Below, piece after piece: positions 10,199-19,011 of a DNA stretch of 64,000 bases; the stretch's first letter is position 1, and each line of letters opens with the position of its first letter. The notes under the pieces were generated by a model. The model saw nothing but the letters and a program-made list of their open reading frames with translations, was not told the DNA's origin and made no database searches. Position numbers and translations under genes: made by a program. This DNA comes from SKPT01 sp040905445 (lineage in GTDB: Bacteria > Planctomycetota > Phycisphaerae > Phycisphaerales > Phycisphaeraceae), in contig JBBDRN010000044.1 in the NCBI GenBank assembly GCA_040905445.1, positions 1 through 64,000 of the forward strand, given 5' to 3'.

Positions 10199-11290
10199 AT
10201 GCCCCACCGTCCCGACCAACCCGCCCTGCTCTGCGTTCACCACCTGACCAAGTCCTTCCCGGGCATGGATCGGCCGGTGATCCAGGACGTGACGTTCTGC
10301 GTCCATCCGGGCGAGGTGTTCGCGCTCGTCGGGCCGTCGGGCTGCGGCAAGACGACAACGCTGCGCACGATCATGGGCTTCGAGCACGCCGACGCCGGCG
10401 AGGTGCTGCACGACGGTCGGCTTTTGCAGGGCCCGGACGTGTTCGTCGCGCCGGAGCGGCGCGGCATCGGGTTCGTCTTTCAGGACTACGCCCTCTTCCC
10501 GCACCTGAGCGTCCTGGCGAACGTCATGTTCGGCATCCGCCACCTGCCGCGCAAGCGCCGCAGGCAGACCGCCACCGAGGCGCTCTGGATGGTCGGGCTG
10601 ATGGGCTACGAGGACCGTCGGCCGCACGACCTCTCCGGCGGGCAGCAGCAGCGCGTCGCGCTGGCGCGGGCGATCGCGCCGGGGGCTCGCGTCATCCTCC
10701 TCGATGAACCCTTCTCCAGCCTCGACCCTGATCTGCGCCATGCGACGCGCAACGAGGTGCGCCTCATCGCTCACCGCGCCCGCATGGCGGTGGTGCTCGT
10801 GACGCACGACCAGGAGGAGGCGCTGTCCACCGCCGACCGGCTGGCGGTGATGTGCGACGGGCGGCTGATGCAGACCGGCGCGCCGGAGGAGGTCTACGCG
10901 CACCCGCGTACGGCGTTCGTGGCGCAGTTCCTGGGGCGGACGAATCTGCTGAGTGCGGAGGCGGCGGGTCGGCGTGCCGAGACGCCGCTGGGGCCGGTGG
11001 AACTCGACACGTTCAGCTCCGGGCCGGTGACGATCTCACTGCGGCCGGAGCACCTGGCGATGGACCGCGCCCCGGCGGGCGACGAAGCCGCGGCCCACAT
11101 CGTCTCGCGCGAGTTCAAGGGCCACGACATGACCTACCGCGTGCGGCTGGGGCGGGCGGAGTACACGGTGCAGTCGGAGTACACGGTCGATCTCAACGTC
11201 GGAGACCGGGTGCGTCTGCGGCCGCGCACGGCCGCGGCGGTCGTGGACCCCGCCAACGAACCCGCCCCCGCCGCCCACCACGCGGTTTAG
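10199..11290 (+). CDS. fbpC: Iron(III) ABC transporter ATP-binding protein, FbpC type
   Basis: ATPase of the iron importer (363 aa from ATG 10199). Walker A GPSGCGKTT is near residue 45, the Q-loop reads VFQDYALFPHLSV, the signature DLSGGQQQRVALARAI, Walker B VILLDEPFSSLD and the H-loop LVTHDQEEAL. A TOBE-like regulatory domain fills the C-terminal 120 residues. A longer reading from GTG 10076 would overlap fbpB but would translate the heptamer repeat, so I prefer 10199, although no Shine-Dalgarno is visible there. The C-terminus ends in a low-complexity Ala/Pro tail. Confidence 0.9.
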   Translation: MPHRPDQPALLCVHHLTKSFPGMDRPVIQDVTFCVHPGEVFALVGPSGCGKTTTLRTIMGFEHADAGEVLHDGRLLQGPDVFVAPERRGIGFVFQDYALFPHLSVLANVMFGIRHLPRKRRRQTATEALWMVGLMGYEDRRPHDLSGGQQQRVALARAIAPGARVILLDEPFSSLDPDLRHATRNEVRLIAHRARMAVVLVTHDQEEALSTADRLAVMCDGRLMQTGAPEEVYAHPRTAFVAQFLGRTNLLSAEAAGRRAETPLGPVELDTFSSGPVTISLRPEHLAMDRAPAGDEAAAHIVSREFKGHDMTYRVRLGRAEYTVQSEYTVDLNVGDRVRLRPRTAAAVVDPANEPAPAAHHAV

Positions 11291-11329
11291 CGAGGCGCGC
11301 CGGCTAAACGGTTGCGTTATTCTGCGCTT

Positions 11330-11394
11330 GCGAATTGCGAATTGCGAATTGTGCATTGTGAATTGTGAATTGTGAATTGTGAATTGTGAATTGT
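11330..11394. repeat. Heptamer tandem repeat, GAATTGT family
   Basis: About nine 7-bp units (gcgaatt, then gtgaatt) occupy the leader of the flavin reductase gene. Inverted-repeat relatives flank 48936-49025 and 49711-49789. It is AT-rich compared with the surroundings. Confidence 0.85.
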
Positions 11395-11401
11395 CCTCCC
11401 C

Positions 11402-12025
11402 ATGCTGCTCGACTTCACCACCCTGCCTGCGCGTGACCGTTACAAGCTGCTTGTCAGCACGGTCGTGCCGCGGCCCATTGCCCTGGTCACGAGCCACGAC
11501 GACGCGGGGCGGGTCAACGCCGCGCCGTTCAGCTTTTTCAACGCGATGGGCGCCGATCCGCCGCTGATCGCGCTGGGCGTGGGCGACCGCCGCGGCGAGC
11601 CGAAGGACACGGCCGACAACATCCGCAACCATCAGCGGTTCGTCATCAACCTCGTCAGTGAGGCGATCGCCGAGCCGATGAACGTGACGGCGATCGATTT
11701 CCCCGCCGACGTGGACGAACTGGCGGAAGCGGGCCTGACGCCGGTGCCGATGGCGGACGGCTGGCCGCCACGGATCGCCGAGTCGCCGGTGGCGATGCAG
11801 TGCGTCGAGGCGAGCACGACGCACATCGGGCGCAACCGCGTGATCCTGGGCGAGGTGGTGGCGATGCACGTGGATGACGCGCTCATCGACATGGACAAGC
11901 TGCACATCCGCACTGATGCGCTGCACCTGGTCGGGCGCATGCACGGGGCCGGGCACTACGTGCGCACGAGTGACCTGTTCGAGCTGCCGCGCATCCGCGT
12001 CGAGGATTGGCGTCTTTCGCGTTGA
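11402..12025 (+). CDS. Flavin reductase family protein (FMN-binding split barrel)
   Basis: A 207-aa protein of the DIM6/NTAB flavin reductase-like family. The family's N-terminal motif is clear: RDRYKLLVSTVVPRPIALVT, then NAAPFSFFNAMGADPPLIAL, which forms the FMN phosphate pocket. Members bind FMN and reduce flavin or act on small substrates. The ATG lies directly after a heptamer repeat with no clear Shine-Dalgarno. It stands alone on the plus strand and converges on gnd, so no partner oxygenase is apparent. Substrate unknown. Confidence 0.88.
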   Translation: MLLDFTTLPARDRYKLLVSTVVPRPIALVTSHDDAGRVNAAPFSFFNAMGADPPLIALGVGDRRGEPKDTADNIRNHQRFVINLVSEAIAEPMNVTAIDFPADVDELAEAGLTPVPMADGWPPRIAESPVAMQCVEASTTHIGRNRVILGEVVAMHVDDALIDMDKLHIRTDALHLVGRMHGAGHYVRTSDLFELPRIRVEDWRLSR

Positions 12026-12067
12026 ATGAGGCGATGCGTAAGGCGCCACTTGCGCGTAACGGCACGC

Positions 12068-13582
12068 TTACGCCTCGATCTGCGGGCGGCTTGCCTCCGG
12101 CCAGTCGACGTGGAAGAACTGGCCTCGCGGCTGGTCGACGCGCTCAAATGTGTGAGCGCCGAAGTAGTCGCGCTGGGCCTGGAGGAGGTTCGCCGGCAGC
12201 ACCGCGCTGCGGTAGCCGTCGAAGTAGGCCATTGCGCTCATGAACGCCGGCGCGGGCACGCCATGCTCCGCCGCCAGCGCCACGACGCGCCGCCACGCCT
12301 GCTGCCCGTTGTGCAGCGCCCCGGCGAAGTAGTCGTCGAGCATGAGGTTGACGAGTTGGCCGTCGCGGTCGTACGCCTCGGTGATCTTCTGGAGGAAGCG
12401 GGCGCGGATGATGCACCCGCCGCGCCAGATCTTGGCGATCGTGCCGAAGTCGAGCGTCCAGTGGTACTCGTGCTGCGCCTCGCGCATGAGCTGAAAGCCC
12501 TGGGCGTAGGCGCAGATCTTCGAGCAATAGAGCGCCTCGCGGATCGCGTCGATCGTCTCGGCGCGGTCGCCTTTGAAAGCGCCCCCCGGGCCTTTGAGCA
12601 CCTTCGAGCCCGCGACGCGCTGCTCCTTGAGCGCCGACAGGCAGCGGGCGAACACGGCCTCGGCGATGGCGTTGGCGGGTACGCCCATGTCCAGCGCGCT
12701 GATCGACGTCCACTTGCCCGTACCTTTTTGCCCCGCGGTGTCGAGCACCTGGTCGACGAGGAAGCGGCTGGGGTCGGTCGGGTCCTTCTGCTGCAGGATG
12801 TCGGCGGTGATCTCGATGAGGAACGAGTCGAGGTCGCCCGCGTTCCACGCGCTGAAGACGTCGCTCATCTCGTTCGGCTGCATGCCCAGCAGCTCCTTCA
12901 TGAGCATGTAGGCTTCGCAGATGAGCTGCATGTCGATGTACTCGATGCCGTTGTGCACCATCTTGACGTAGTGGCCGGCGCCGTCGGGGCCGATGTGCGC
13001 CGTGCACGGCTCGCCTTGCGTCACCGGCTTGCCGGGTGCGTAGTCTTCGATGGGCTTGCCCGTGGCGGGGTCGACCTTCGCGGCAATGGCCTTCCAGATC
13101 GGCTCGAGGTGCTTCCAGGCCTCCGGGTCGCCGCCGGGCATGAGGCTGGGGCCAAAGCGGGCGCCGACCTCGCCGCCGGAGACGCCCGTGCCGATGAACA
13201 GCAGGCCCTTTTGCTTGAGGTCGTTTTCGCGGCGGATGGTGTCGGTCCACTGCGCGTTGCCGCCGTCGATGACGATGTCGCCCTTCTCGAGCAGCGCGGC
13301 GAGCTGGTCGATCACGGCGTCGGTGGGCTTGCCCGCCTGGACGAGGATGACGACCTTGCGCGGGCGCTTGAGCGACTTGACGAAATCTTCGAGCTGCTCG
13401 CAGCCGACGAGCCGATCGCGTGACGGCTCGTTGGCGTTGGCGTCGTTGATGAAGTCGGTCATCTTCGAGGTCGTGCGGTTGTAGACCGCGACCGTGTAGC
13501 CGTGGTCGGCCATGTTGAGCACGAGGTTCTGGCCCATGACCGCGAGGCCGATGAGGCCGATGTCTGCTTGCTGCTGCGCCAT
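12068..13582 (-). CDS. gnd: 6-phosphogluconate dehydrogenase, decarboxylating
   Basis: Cytoplasmic enzyme (504 aa) of the oxidative pentose phosphate pathway: 6-phosphogluconate + NADP+ to ribulose 5-phosphate + CO2 + NADPH. The N-terminal Rossmann motif is GLIGLAVMGQNLVLNMADHG. The substrate motif GVSGGEVGARFGPSLMPGG and the catalytic segment HYVKMVHNGIEYIDMQLI are intact, as is the family C-terminal FERVDQPRGQFFHVDWPE. Length suits the classic long (about 470-500 aa) form. The start at 13582 is supported by AGAAGG 6-8 nt upstream, and an 11-residue upstream extension is rejected. Confidence 0.96.
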   Translation of the reverse strand: MAQQQADIGLIGLAVMGQNLVLNMADHGYTVAVYNRTTSKMTDFINDANANEPSRDRLVGCEQLEDFVKSLKRPRKVVILVQAGKPTDAVIDQLAALLEKGDIVIDGGNAQWTDTIRRENDLKQKGLLFIGTGVSGGEVGARFGPSLMPGGDPEAWKHLEPIWKAIAAKVDPATGKPIEDYAPGKPVTQGEPCTAHIGPDGAGHYVKMVHNGIEYIDMQLICEAYMLMKELLGMQPNEMSDVFSAWNAGDLDSFLIEITADILQQKDPTDPSRFLVDQVLDTAGQKGTGKWTSISALDMGVPANAIAEAVFARCLSALKEQRVAGSKVLKGPGGAFKGDRAETIDAIREALYCSKICAYAQGFQLMREAQHEYHWTLDFGTIAKIWRGGCIIRARFLQKITEAYDRDGQLVNLMLDDYFAGALHNGQQAWRRVVALAAEHGVPAPAFMSAMAYFDGYRSAVLPANLLQAQRDYFGAHTFERVDQPRGQFFHVDWPEASRPQIEA

Positions 13583-13772
13583 TGGTTTACCTTCTGCTGT
13601 CGAGGCGGGGGACACGGATGGGGGGAGTCAGGGAAGTCAGAAGTCAGGGAAGTCAGAACTGGGGAACGCGGACGGTGAGTTCGCGGCGTCGAGTAGCCCG
13701 CCAGCCGGTCGCACCCGAATCCGCGTCTCCTTTGCCTTCTTCCTCGACTTCCCTGACTTCCCCTTCGCTCCC
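13583..13772. repeat. Inverted short-period repeat, AGTCAGGGA family
   Basis: Left arm around gggaagtcagaagtcaggga (13630-13650) and right arm gacttccctgacttcccc (13746-13763) are inverted across about 100 bp of GC-rich sequence. It fills the whole gap between gnd and the dehydrogenase gene downstream of it on the minus strand. Confidence 0.65.
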
Positions 13773-14747
13773 CTAAAACTCGTTTGCCTGGATGAAGTCT
13801 TCCTTGCCCGCCAGATAGTTGAGCACGTTGTGCGTCGCGCGTAGGGCCTGGCGCTCCACGCTTTCGAACGTCCGGCTGGCCACGTGCGGGGTCACGATCA
13901 CGTTATCAATCTCCTGGAAAACGTGCGGCGGCTGGATCGGCTCATGTTCGAGCACGTCCGTCGCATACGCCTTGAGCCGGCCGGCCTTGCACGCCTCGGC
14001 CACTGCATGCTCGTCGATCAGCGTCCCGCGGGCCGTGTTGATGAGGATCGCGCCCTCCTTCATGAGCCCGATCCGACGCTGATTGATGAACTGCCGCGTC
14101 TCGTCGTTAGACGGCATGTGCAGCGAGACGACGTCCGCCTGCTGGAGCACGCTCTCGGCCTCCTGGCACCGCGCGACCTCGTACGCCCGGGCGAACTCGT
14201 CGTCCCAGAAGACGTCGTAGGCGACGGCCGGCATGTCGAACGCCCGGCATCGCTTGATCAGCTCCTTGCCGATGCGCCCCATGCCGAGCACGCCCAGCGT
14301 CTTGCCGGCGAGCTCCGTGCCGGTCTGCCGCTTCCACTGGCCGTCCTTGACCGCGCGCATGTGGGGCCAGAAGTGTTTGGTCGCGGCGATCATCAGGCCG
14401 ATCGCGTGCTCGGCGACGGTGGTGTGGTTGACGCCCGGCGTGAAGAGCACGGGCACCTGCTTGCGCGTCGCGTGCTCGACGTCGATCGAGTCGAGGCCGA
14501 TGCCATACTTGGCGATGACCTTCAGCGGCGTGGGCGCGGCGAGCGCGGCGTCGATGACCCTGGCGGTGATGGCGTCGTCGCCGTTGAGCAGGCCGTCGAA
14601 CCCGCCGTGCTCGCCGATGAGGCGGAGCATCTCGTCCTCGGGCAGGGGGCCGCGGGCGCGGACGACCTCGTAGCCGGAGCCGTCGAGCAGGGCGTGGTGC
14701 TCGCCGGGCGTGTCCTGGTAGCTGGTCGTGGTCAGCAGGATGCGCAT
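13773..14747 (-). CDS. D-isomer-specific 2-hydroxyacid dehydrogenase (phosphoglycerate dehydrogenase-like)
   Basis: NAD-dependent dehydrogenase, 324 aa from ATG 14747 (MRILLTTTSYQDTPG). The substrate domain contains KYGIGLDSIDVEHATRK. The nucleotide-binding motif is GKTLGVLGMGRIGKELIKR, followed by the family signatures LHMPSNDETRQFIN and LINTARGTLIDE. The catalytic His is in VIVTPHVASRT. There is no ACT or regulatory domain, so it is not a full-length SerA. Substrates could be a 3-phosphoglycerate-like or aldonate-type 2-hydroxyacid. The following gnd and the uronate and Gfo/Idh genes nearby suggest sugar acid metabolism. Confidence 0.88.
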   Translation of the reverse strand: MRILLTTTSYQDTPGEHHALLDGSGYEVVRARGPLPEDEMLRLIGEHGGFDGLLNGDDAITARVIDAALAAPTPLKVIAKYGIGLDSIDVEHATRKQVPVLFTPGVNHTTVAEHAIGLMIAATKHFWPHMRAVKDGQWKRQTGTELAGKTLGVLGMGRIGKELIKRCRAFDMPAVAYDVFWDDEFARAYEVARCQEAESVLQQADVVSLHMPSNDETRQFINQRRIGLMKEGAILINTARGTLIDEHAVAEACKAGRLKAYATDVLEHEPIQPPHVFQEIDNVIVTPHVASRTFESVERQALRATHNVLNYLAGKEDFIQANEF

Positions 14748-15092
14748 GGGGGTCGTCTCCGTTGTCAGGCGGGGCACCACACGGCCGGGCACACCCGCGC
14801 AAACCGTGCAGCACGTCCCTCCAGACATCGCCCCCCGCCACGCCAGTTGGCGTTGCCGGGGAAATCGGCGACCGACGACCTCCGTGCTGGGCAGGGGTTG
14901 AAAATAGCCGCTGGCGCGGGCGTGTCAAACGCTCGAAGCCCCGCCACACGTCGCCCCATCCCGCCACACTCCGCCCATAAAGCCGGGACCGGTGGTCCCG
15001 GCCGACGCGCGGACGGGTTCCGCTGCTTCGGCGTGCCGCGGAGTGGGGAACGCCGCGCGGGCGCGGCGGCGAAACCGGGAGGCCGGGGGCGA
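14748..15092. other. Intergenic region with a GGGACC palindrome
   Basis: A 345-bp gap with no convincing gene. It has Pro/His-type low complexity (ccgccac repeats at 14940-14970) and a perfect palindrome gccgggaccggtggtcccgg at 14982-15002 that recurs at 28109-28129, 51561-51579 and 54922-54936. Confidence 0.6.
14982..15002. repeat. Short palindrome, GGGACC-GGTCCC family
   Basis: Stem gccgggacc / ggtcccggc with a 3-nt loop. Copies occur at 28109-28129, 51561-51579 and 54922-54936, all intergenic, often after a CDS. They may act as terminators without a U-tract or as REP-like sites. Confidence 0.7.
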
Positions 15093-16268
15093 TCACGCCG
15101 CGAACCGGCCGCGTAGCTCCGCGGGCAGCAGCGGGCAGGCCTCAACGGGCGGGGCGAAGAGGCGATGCCGCACGGCCGCGATGGCGTCGTACGCCGCGTC
15201 GCGAACCGCTCGGGGCGCGGCTGCGCCGACCCACGCCGCCACGCGCCACAGTCCGCCGAGGCTGGCCAGCACGTGCATCGTGGCCGCGGAACGCACCAGC
15301 AGCGTGCCGTCCGCCCGGCGGACGACGACGGAGTCGGGCAGGGCGTCGCGGTCGGGGGCGGGGACGAGCTCGCGAAACCGCTCGCCGCCGAGCGGTGCGA
15401 AGACGAACCGGTCCCCGGCCGCGTCCTCCGCCAGCACGAAGCGCACAAAGTGGTGGCACAGGCCGCAGTTGCCGTCGTAGAAGACCACCTCCGCACCGGC
15501 CGGGGGTCGCTCGCGCAGCACCCTGTGAAGCAGCGGGGCGGCGTCATGGCGCGGCCCGCGGCTGACGACCCAGCACGGGTCGAACGTCATCAGATAGACG
15601 GGCAGGAGCGCCAGCGCGGCGGCCCCATGCCCCGCCAGGGGCAGGACGATGACGCTCGCCCCGGCCGCGAGCGCCCAGCCGGCGGCGCGCGTCGTGGGCA
15701 GCGCGGCCAGCGGCGCGAGCAGCAGCCACGCCCCGAGCAGCCACCACGTCAGCCCGCGCGCCACCATTTCGGGCAGGTCGACGCCGCGCCCGTTGACGAA
15801 CAGGGCGTCGCCCAGGCGCCAGGTCTCCTGCCTGGCCATGGCGATGCCCCAGGCGAGGTGGGCCAGGGCGATGACGGCCCAGATGCCGCCCCACGTCCAG
15901 GCGGTGATGCGCCACCCACCCGCGGGGTCGAGCCGGCCGCGGGCGTCGAGCGAGCCGTACGGGGCCGGCGGCACGAGCAGGTGAGCCGTGAGCGCCACGA
16001 GCAGGGGCCAGTGCCAGGCCGTCACTTCGCCGAGCAGCACCCCGCGCGTCAGCAGCAGCGTCGCGGACCAGAGCACGAGCAGCACGGCGGCGGCGACGCG
16101 GTCATGCCAGCCCAGGGCCAGCGCGGCCGCGGGCGGGGCGATGAGCGCGAGCGCCGCCCACGCCCAGCCGCCCTCGGTCGCGACAAGCGCGACGCCGCCG
16201 CCGAGCATGCACGCCGCGAGGACGATGCGCACGAGGCTGTACTGTCCGCCTGTCCAGCCGTTGGTCAT
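15093..16268 (-). CDS. Membrane protein with C-terminal DCC (DUF393) thiol-disulfide oxidoreductase domain
   Basis: A 391-aa fusion. Residues 1-265 form about seven to eight hydrophobic helices with little sequence identity I can place (HTTM- or DoxX-like layout). From about residue 275 a DCC-family domain begins: EVVFYDGNCGLCHHFVRFVL, with the Cys pair in DGNCGLC and the family end CPLLPAELRGRF. DCC proteins are thought to be thioredoxin-like redox proteins, and the membrane part suggests an inner-membrane location. ATG 16268 has GGTGGAG 8 nt upstream. An 85-residue upstream extension is low-complexity and rejected. Confidence 0.85.
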   Translation of the reverse strand: MTNGWTGGQYSLVRIVLAACMLGGGVALVATEGGWAWAALALIAPPAAALALGWHDRVAAAVLLVLWSATLLLTRGVLLGEVTAWHWPLLVALTAHLLVPPAPYGSLDARGRLDPAGGWRITAWTWGGIWAVIALAHLAWGIAMARQETWRLGDALFVNGRGVDLPEMVARGLTWWLLGAWLLLAPLAALPTTRAAGWALAAGASVIVLPLAGHGAAALALLPVYLMTFDPCWVVSRGPRHDAAPLLHRVLRERPPAGAEVVFYDGNCGLCHHFVRFVLAEDAAGDRFVFAPLGGERFRELVPAPDRDALPDSVVVRRADGTLLVRSAATMHVLASLGGLWRVAAWVGAAAPRAVRDAAYDAIAAVRHRLFAPPVEACPLLPAELRGRFAA

Positions 16269-16452
16269 GACGAAGCTCCACCTTAATCGTAGGGTCCGTT
16301 GTGCGGGCCGTGCGCGGGCGGGGGCGGCGCACCTTGGCTCCCCGCCACCCCCGGCACACCACCACCCCCGCCATCCCCGCGCCGCGCGCTGACCGTGCCG
16401 GTCCCACCCGTTACCATGTCGCGCGGGCCCGCGCCTCGCAGGGAGTCTTGCC

Positions 16453-17784
16453 ATGGACCGACCCACCATCGAGCGGCACGTCGCTGGCGCCCTGGCCGAC
16501 CAGCCCGTGACGGATCTGCACACGCACTGCTACGCGCCCGCGTTCGGCCACAGCGGCGACGGCACGGGGCGCGGCCTGCTGCTGTGGGGCATCGACGAGC
16601 TGGTGACCTACCACTACCTCATCGCCGAGGTCTACCGCGTCGTGCCGCCCAGCGAATTGCCTTATGACGCGTTCTGGAAGATGAGCAAGGCCCAGCAGGC
16701 CGACCATATCTGGAAGCACCTGTTCGTCGAGAACACGCCCTTGAGCGAAGCGACGCGCGGCGTCGTCACCACGCTGACGCGCCTGGGCCTCGACCCCAAC
16801 GAGAAGACGCTGGAGCCCTACCGCAAGTGGTTCGCCCAGCAGGACGCGAGCGACTACATCGACCGTGTCATGCAGATCGCCAACGTCGACTCGATCACCA
16901 TGACCAACGAGGTCTTCTCCGACCACGAGCGCCAGCTCTGGCTGGACCCCACCACCCCCGCCACGCCCGCCACCCCCGCCACGCCCGCCATCGGCGACGA
17001 CCCGCGCTTCGAGGCGGTGCTGCGCATCGACAAGCTGCTCGTCGACTGGCCGGGCGCGGTCCAGACGCTGGCATCGCTGGGGTACGCGGTCTCGGCCGAC
17101 TTCACCGATAAGACGATCGCGGCGACGCGGCAGTTCATCGAGGACTGGCTCGATCGCATGAAGGCGGTCTACGTCGCGACCAGCCTGCCGCCCGAGTTCC
17201 GCTACCCCGACCCGGACAACCCGGCGAGCGACCACTTCATCGAGCAGGCGCTGATGCCCGTGCTCGCGGAGCGCGGCCTGCCGTGGGCGATGATGATCGG
17301 CTCCAGGCGGCAGGTGAACCCAGCCCTGCGCGACGCGGGCGACATGTGCGGCAAGGCCGACATCGCCGCCCTCGCCAACCTCGGCGCCAACTTCCCCGAC
17401 AACCGCTTCATGGTCACCATGCTCAGCCGCGAAAATCAGCACGAGCTGTGCGTCACGGCCCGCAAATTCGGCAACCTGCTCGTGTTCGGCTGCTGGTGGT
17501 TCCTCAACAACCCATCGATCATCGAGGAGATCACCCGCGAGCGCATCGAGCTGCTCGGCCCGACGTTCGTGCCGCAGCACAGCGACGCCCGCGTGCTCGA
17601 CCAGCTCATCTACAAGTGGGACCACTCGCGCCGGATCATCGGCAAGGTGCTGGCCGACAAGTACGCCGACCTCGCCGGCGCCGGCTTCAACCTCACCGAA
17701 GACCACATCCGCCGCGACGCCCGCCTGCTGCTGCGCGACAACTTCCGCAATTTCTGCGGCCAAGGCCAACCCACGGCGGCGTGA
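16453..17784 (+). CDS. uxaC: Glucuronate (uronate) isomerase family protein
   Basis: A 443-aa amidohydrolase-fold protein of the uronate isomerase family, which converts glucuronate or galacturonate to the keto acids. The N-terminal metal motif TDLHTHCY is present, and NRFMVTMLSRENQHELCV and FGCWWFLNNPSIIEEIT are family segments. It is shorter than E. coli UxaC (about 470 aa). GGGAG stands 9 nt before ATG 16453. Residues about 166-180 (TTPATPATPATPAI) come from the genome's nonamer repeat and lie between WLD and DDPRFEAVLRID, where relatives have a short loop. Exact substrate unproven. Confidence 0.82.
   Translation: MDRPTIERHVAGALADQPVTDLHTHCYAPAFGHSGDGTGRGLLLWGIDELVTYHYLIAEVYRVVPPSELPYDAFWKMSKAQQADHIWKHLFVENTPLSEATRGVVTTLTRLGLDPNEKTLEPYRKWFAQQDASDYIDRVMQIANVDSITMTNEVFSDHERQLWLDPTTPATPATPATPAIGDDPRFEAVLRIDKLLVDWPGAVQTLASLGYAVSADFTDKTIAATRQFIEDWLDRMKAVYVATSLPPEFRYPDPDNPASDHFIEQALMPVLAERGLPWAMMIGSRRQVNPALRDAGDMCGKADIAALANLGANFPDNRFMVTMLSRENQHELCVTARKFGNLLVFGCWWFLNNPSIIEEITRERIELLGPTFVPQHSDARVLDQLIYKWDHSRRIIGKVLADKYADLAGAGFNLTEDHIRRDARLLLRDNFRNFCGQGQPTAA
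16948..16991. repeat. In-frame nonamer repeat in the uronate isomerase gene
   Basis: Units ccaccaccc, ccgccacgc and ccgccaccc are read as Thr-Pro-Ala. This is the complement of the GTGGCGGGG unit found at other sites. The insert keeps frame because the unit is 9 bp. Confidence 0.8.
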
Positions 17785-17822
17785 CACGCTCCACCCACCC
17801 TACATAACCCAATCGCCGCAAT

Positions 17823-17890
17823 GTAGGGTCCGCTGTGCGGACCTTCCTCGCGGTGGCCGAGGCCGGAAAGGTCCGCACAGCGGACCCTAC
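17823..17890. repeat. Inverted repeat, GTAGGGTCC family, copy 1
   Basis: Left arm begins gtagggtccgctgtgcgg and the right arm is its exact complement ending cagcggaccctac, 23-bp arms with a 22-nt loop. Other copies: 20772-20870, 29722-29782, and halves at 16283-16305 and 21933-21952. Confidence 0.85.
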
Positions 17891-17915
17891 GCACTGTCGC
17901 CGAATACGTCATCGC

Positions 17916-17956
17916 AATCAGCCATCAGAAATCACAAATCAGCAATCAGCAATCAC
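17916..17956. repeat. Heptamer tandem repeat, ATCAGCC family
   Basis: Runs such as aatcagccatcagaaatcac with a 7-bp period. The run enters the stop codon and last residues of the Gfo/Idh/MocA gene on the minus strand. Confidence 0.75.
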
Positions 17957-19011
17957 CCCACCCCCACCTGCACCCACGCGCGCTTTTCTGCCGCGTCGTA
18001 GGCGGCGAAGACCGTCGCGAGCGTCTTGAGGTTGTCCGGGCCGTCCGTCTCGAACGGCGCGCCCGTGCGCAGGCCGTCGACGAAGTGCTGCTGCGTGGCG
18101 CGGGCGGCGTCGCCGAAGTAGCCAACGTCCGGCCAATCGCGCGTCTCGCACTGCGTCGTCCCGTCGAGCCCGCGCCGTTCGATGCCGCCGTCCATCGTCA
18201 GCGACAACGTCCCGCCCGTGCCTTCGACCGTCGTCGTCTCGGGGATTCGAAACGGCTTGACCGCGGGCGGGGCGTAGCGATTCGCGTCGACGAGGACCGT
18301 CACGCCGCTGGCCATCTCCAGCGTCAGCAGCGCGTAGTCCTCGCCGGCGAGGTGCGGGTTGAGCCGACGATGCACGCACGCGACGCGGCCCACGTCACCG
18401 AAGAGGAACCGCGACACGTCGATCGTGTGGATGAGCGTTTCAAAGATAAGCAGGCGTGGCATCTCGCGGAAGTAGGGCTGGCGCGCGAACGCGTCGGAGC
18501 CCTGCCCGTCGCCGCGGCGGATCACGACGCGGCTGTGGAACGGCTCGCCGATCTCGCCGCGCGCGATCGCGTCGCGCAGCCAGCGGTACCACGGCTGCCA
18601 GCGCCAGTTCTCGTTGATCATCAGGCGCACGTCGCGTTGGGCGCAGACGTCGACGATCCGGCGGGCCTCGTCGAGCGTCGCCGCGGCCGGCTTCTGGCAC
18701 AGGACGTGGCAGCCACGCTCCGCCGCCAGCCGCGTCAGCGCCAGGTGCGCGTCCGGGCGGGTGACGATGTCGACAAAGTCAGGCCGCTCGGCGTCGAGCA
18801 TCGCCGCGGCGTCGGCGTAGACCTGCTCGATGCCGTACCGGTCCGCCATCTTGCGCGCCCGCGGCTCATCACGGTCGCACACCGCCACGATCCGCGCCCC
18901 CTCGACACGCTGCCAGGCGTCGGCCTGGACGTCGCCGAAGTAGCCCGCCCCGATCATCACGCCGCGAAGCGAGCCATCTGTCGCCATCATTGATGCCTCA
19001 TTGATGTTCAT
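17953..19011 (-). CDS. Gfo/Idh/MocA family oxidoreductase
   Basis: A 352-aa NAD(P)-dependent oxidoreductase. The Rossmann motif GVMIGAGYFGDVQADAW lies near residue 17, the family EKP-like motif is VLCQKPAAATLDEAR, and the C-terminal alpha/beta domain includes LMINENWRWQPWYRWLRDAI, NENxRxQPW being a substrate-pocket signature. Members act on sugars and inositols. The CDS overlaps tilS by 14 nt. The overlap is built of the repeated unit AATGAnCATC, so the exact start (MNINEAS or MMATDGS) is uncertain. The gene ends in a heptamer repeat. Confidence 0.88.
   Translation of the reverse strand: MNINEASMMATDGSLRGVMIGAGYFGDVQADAWQRVEGARIVAVCDRDEPRARKMADRYGIEQVYADAAAMLDAERPDFVDIVTRPDAHLALTRLAAERGCHVLCQKPAAATLDEARRIVDVCAQRDVRLMINENWRWQPWYRWLRDAIARGEIGEPFHSRVVIRRGDGQGSDAFARQPYFREMPRLLIFETLIHTIDVSRFLFGDVGRVACVHRRLNPHLAGEDYALLTLEMASGVTVLVDANRYAPPAVKPFRIPETTTVEGTGGTLSLTMDGGIERRGLDGTTQCETRDWPDVGYFGDAARATQQHFVDGLRTGAPFETDGPDNLKTLATVFAAYDAAEKRAWVQVGVG

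Noticed and set aside
14748..15092. Possible small protein in the gap
   Set aside because: Open frames here are Arg/Pro-rich, without a start signal or family likeness.
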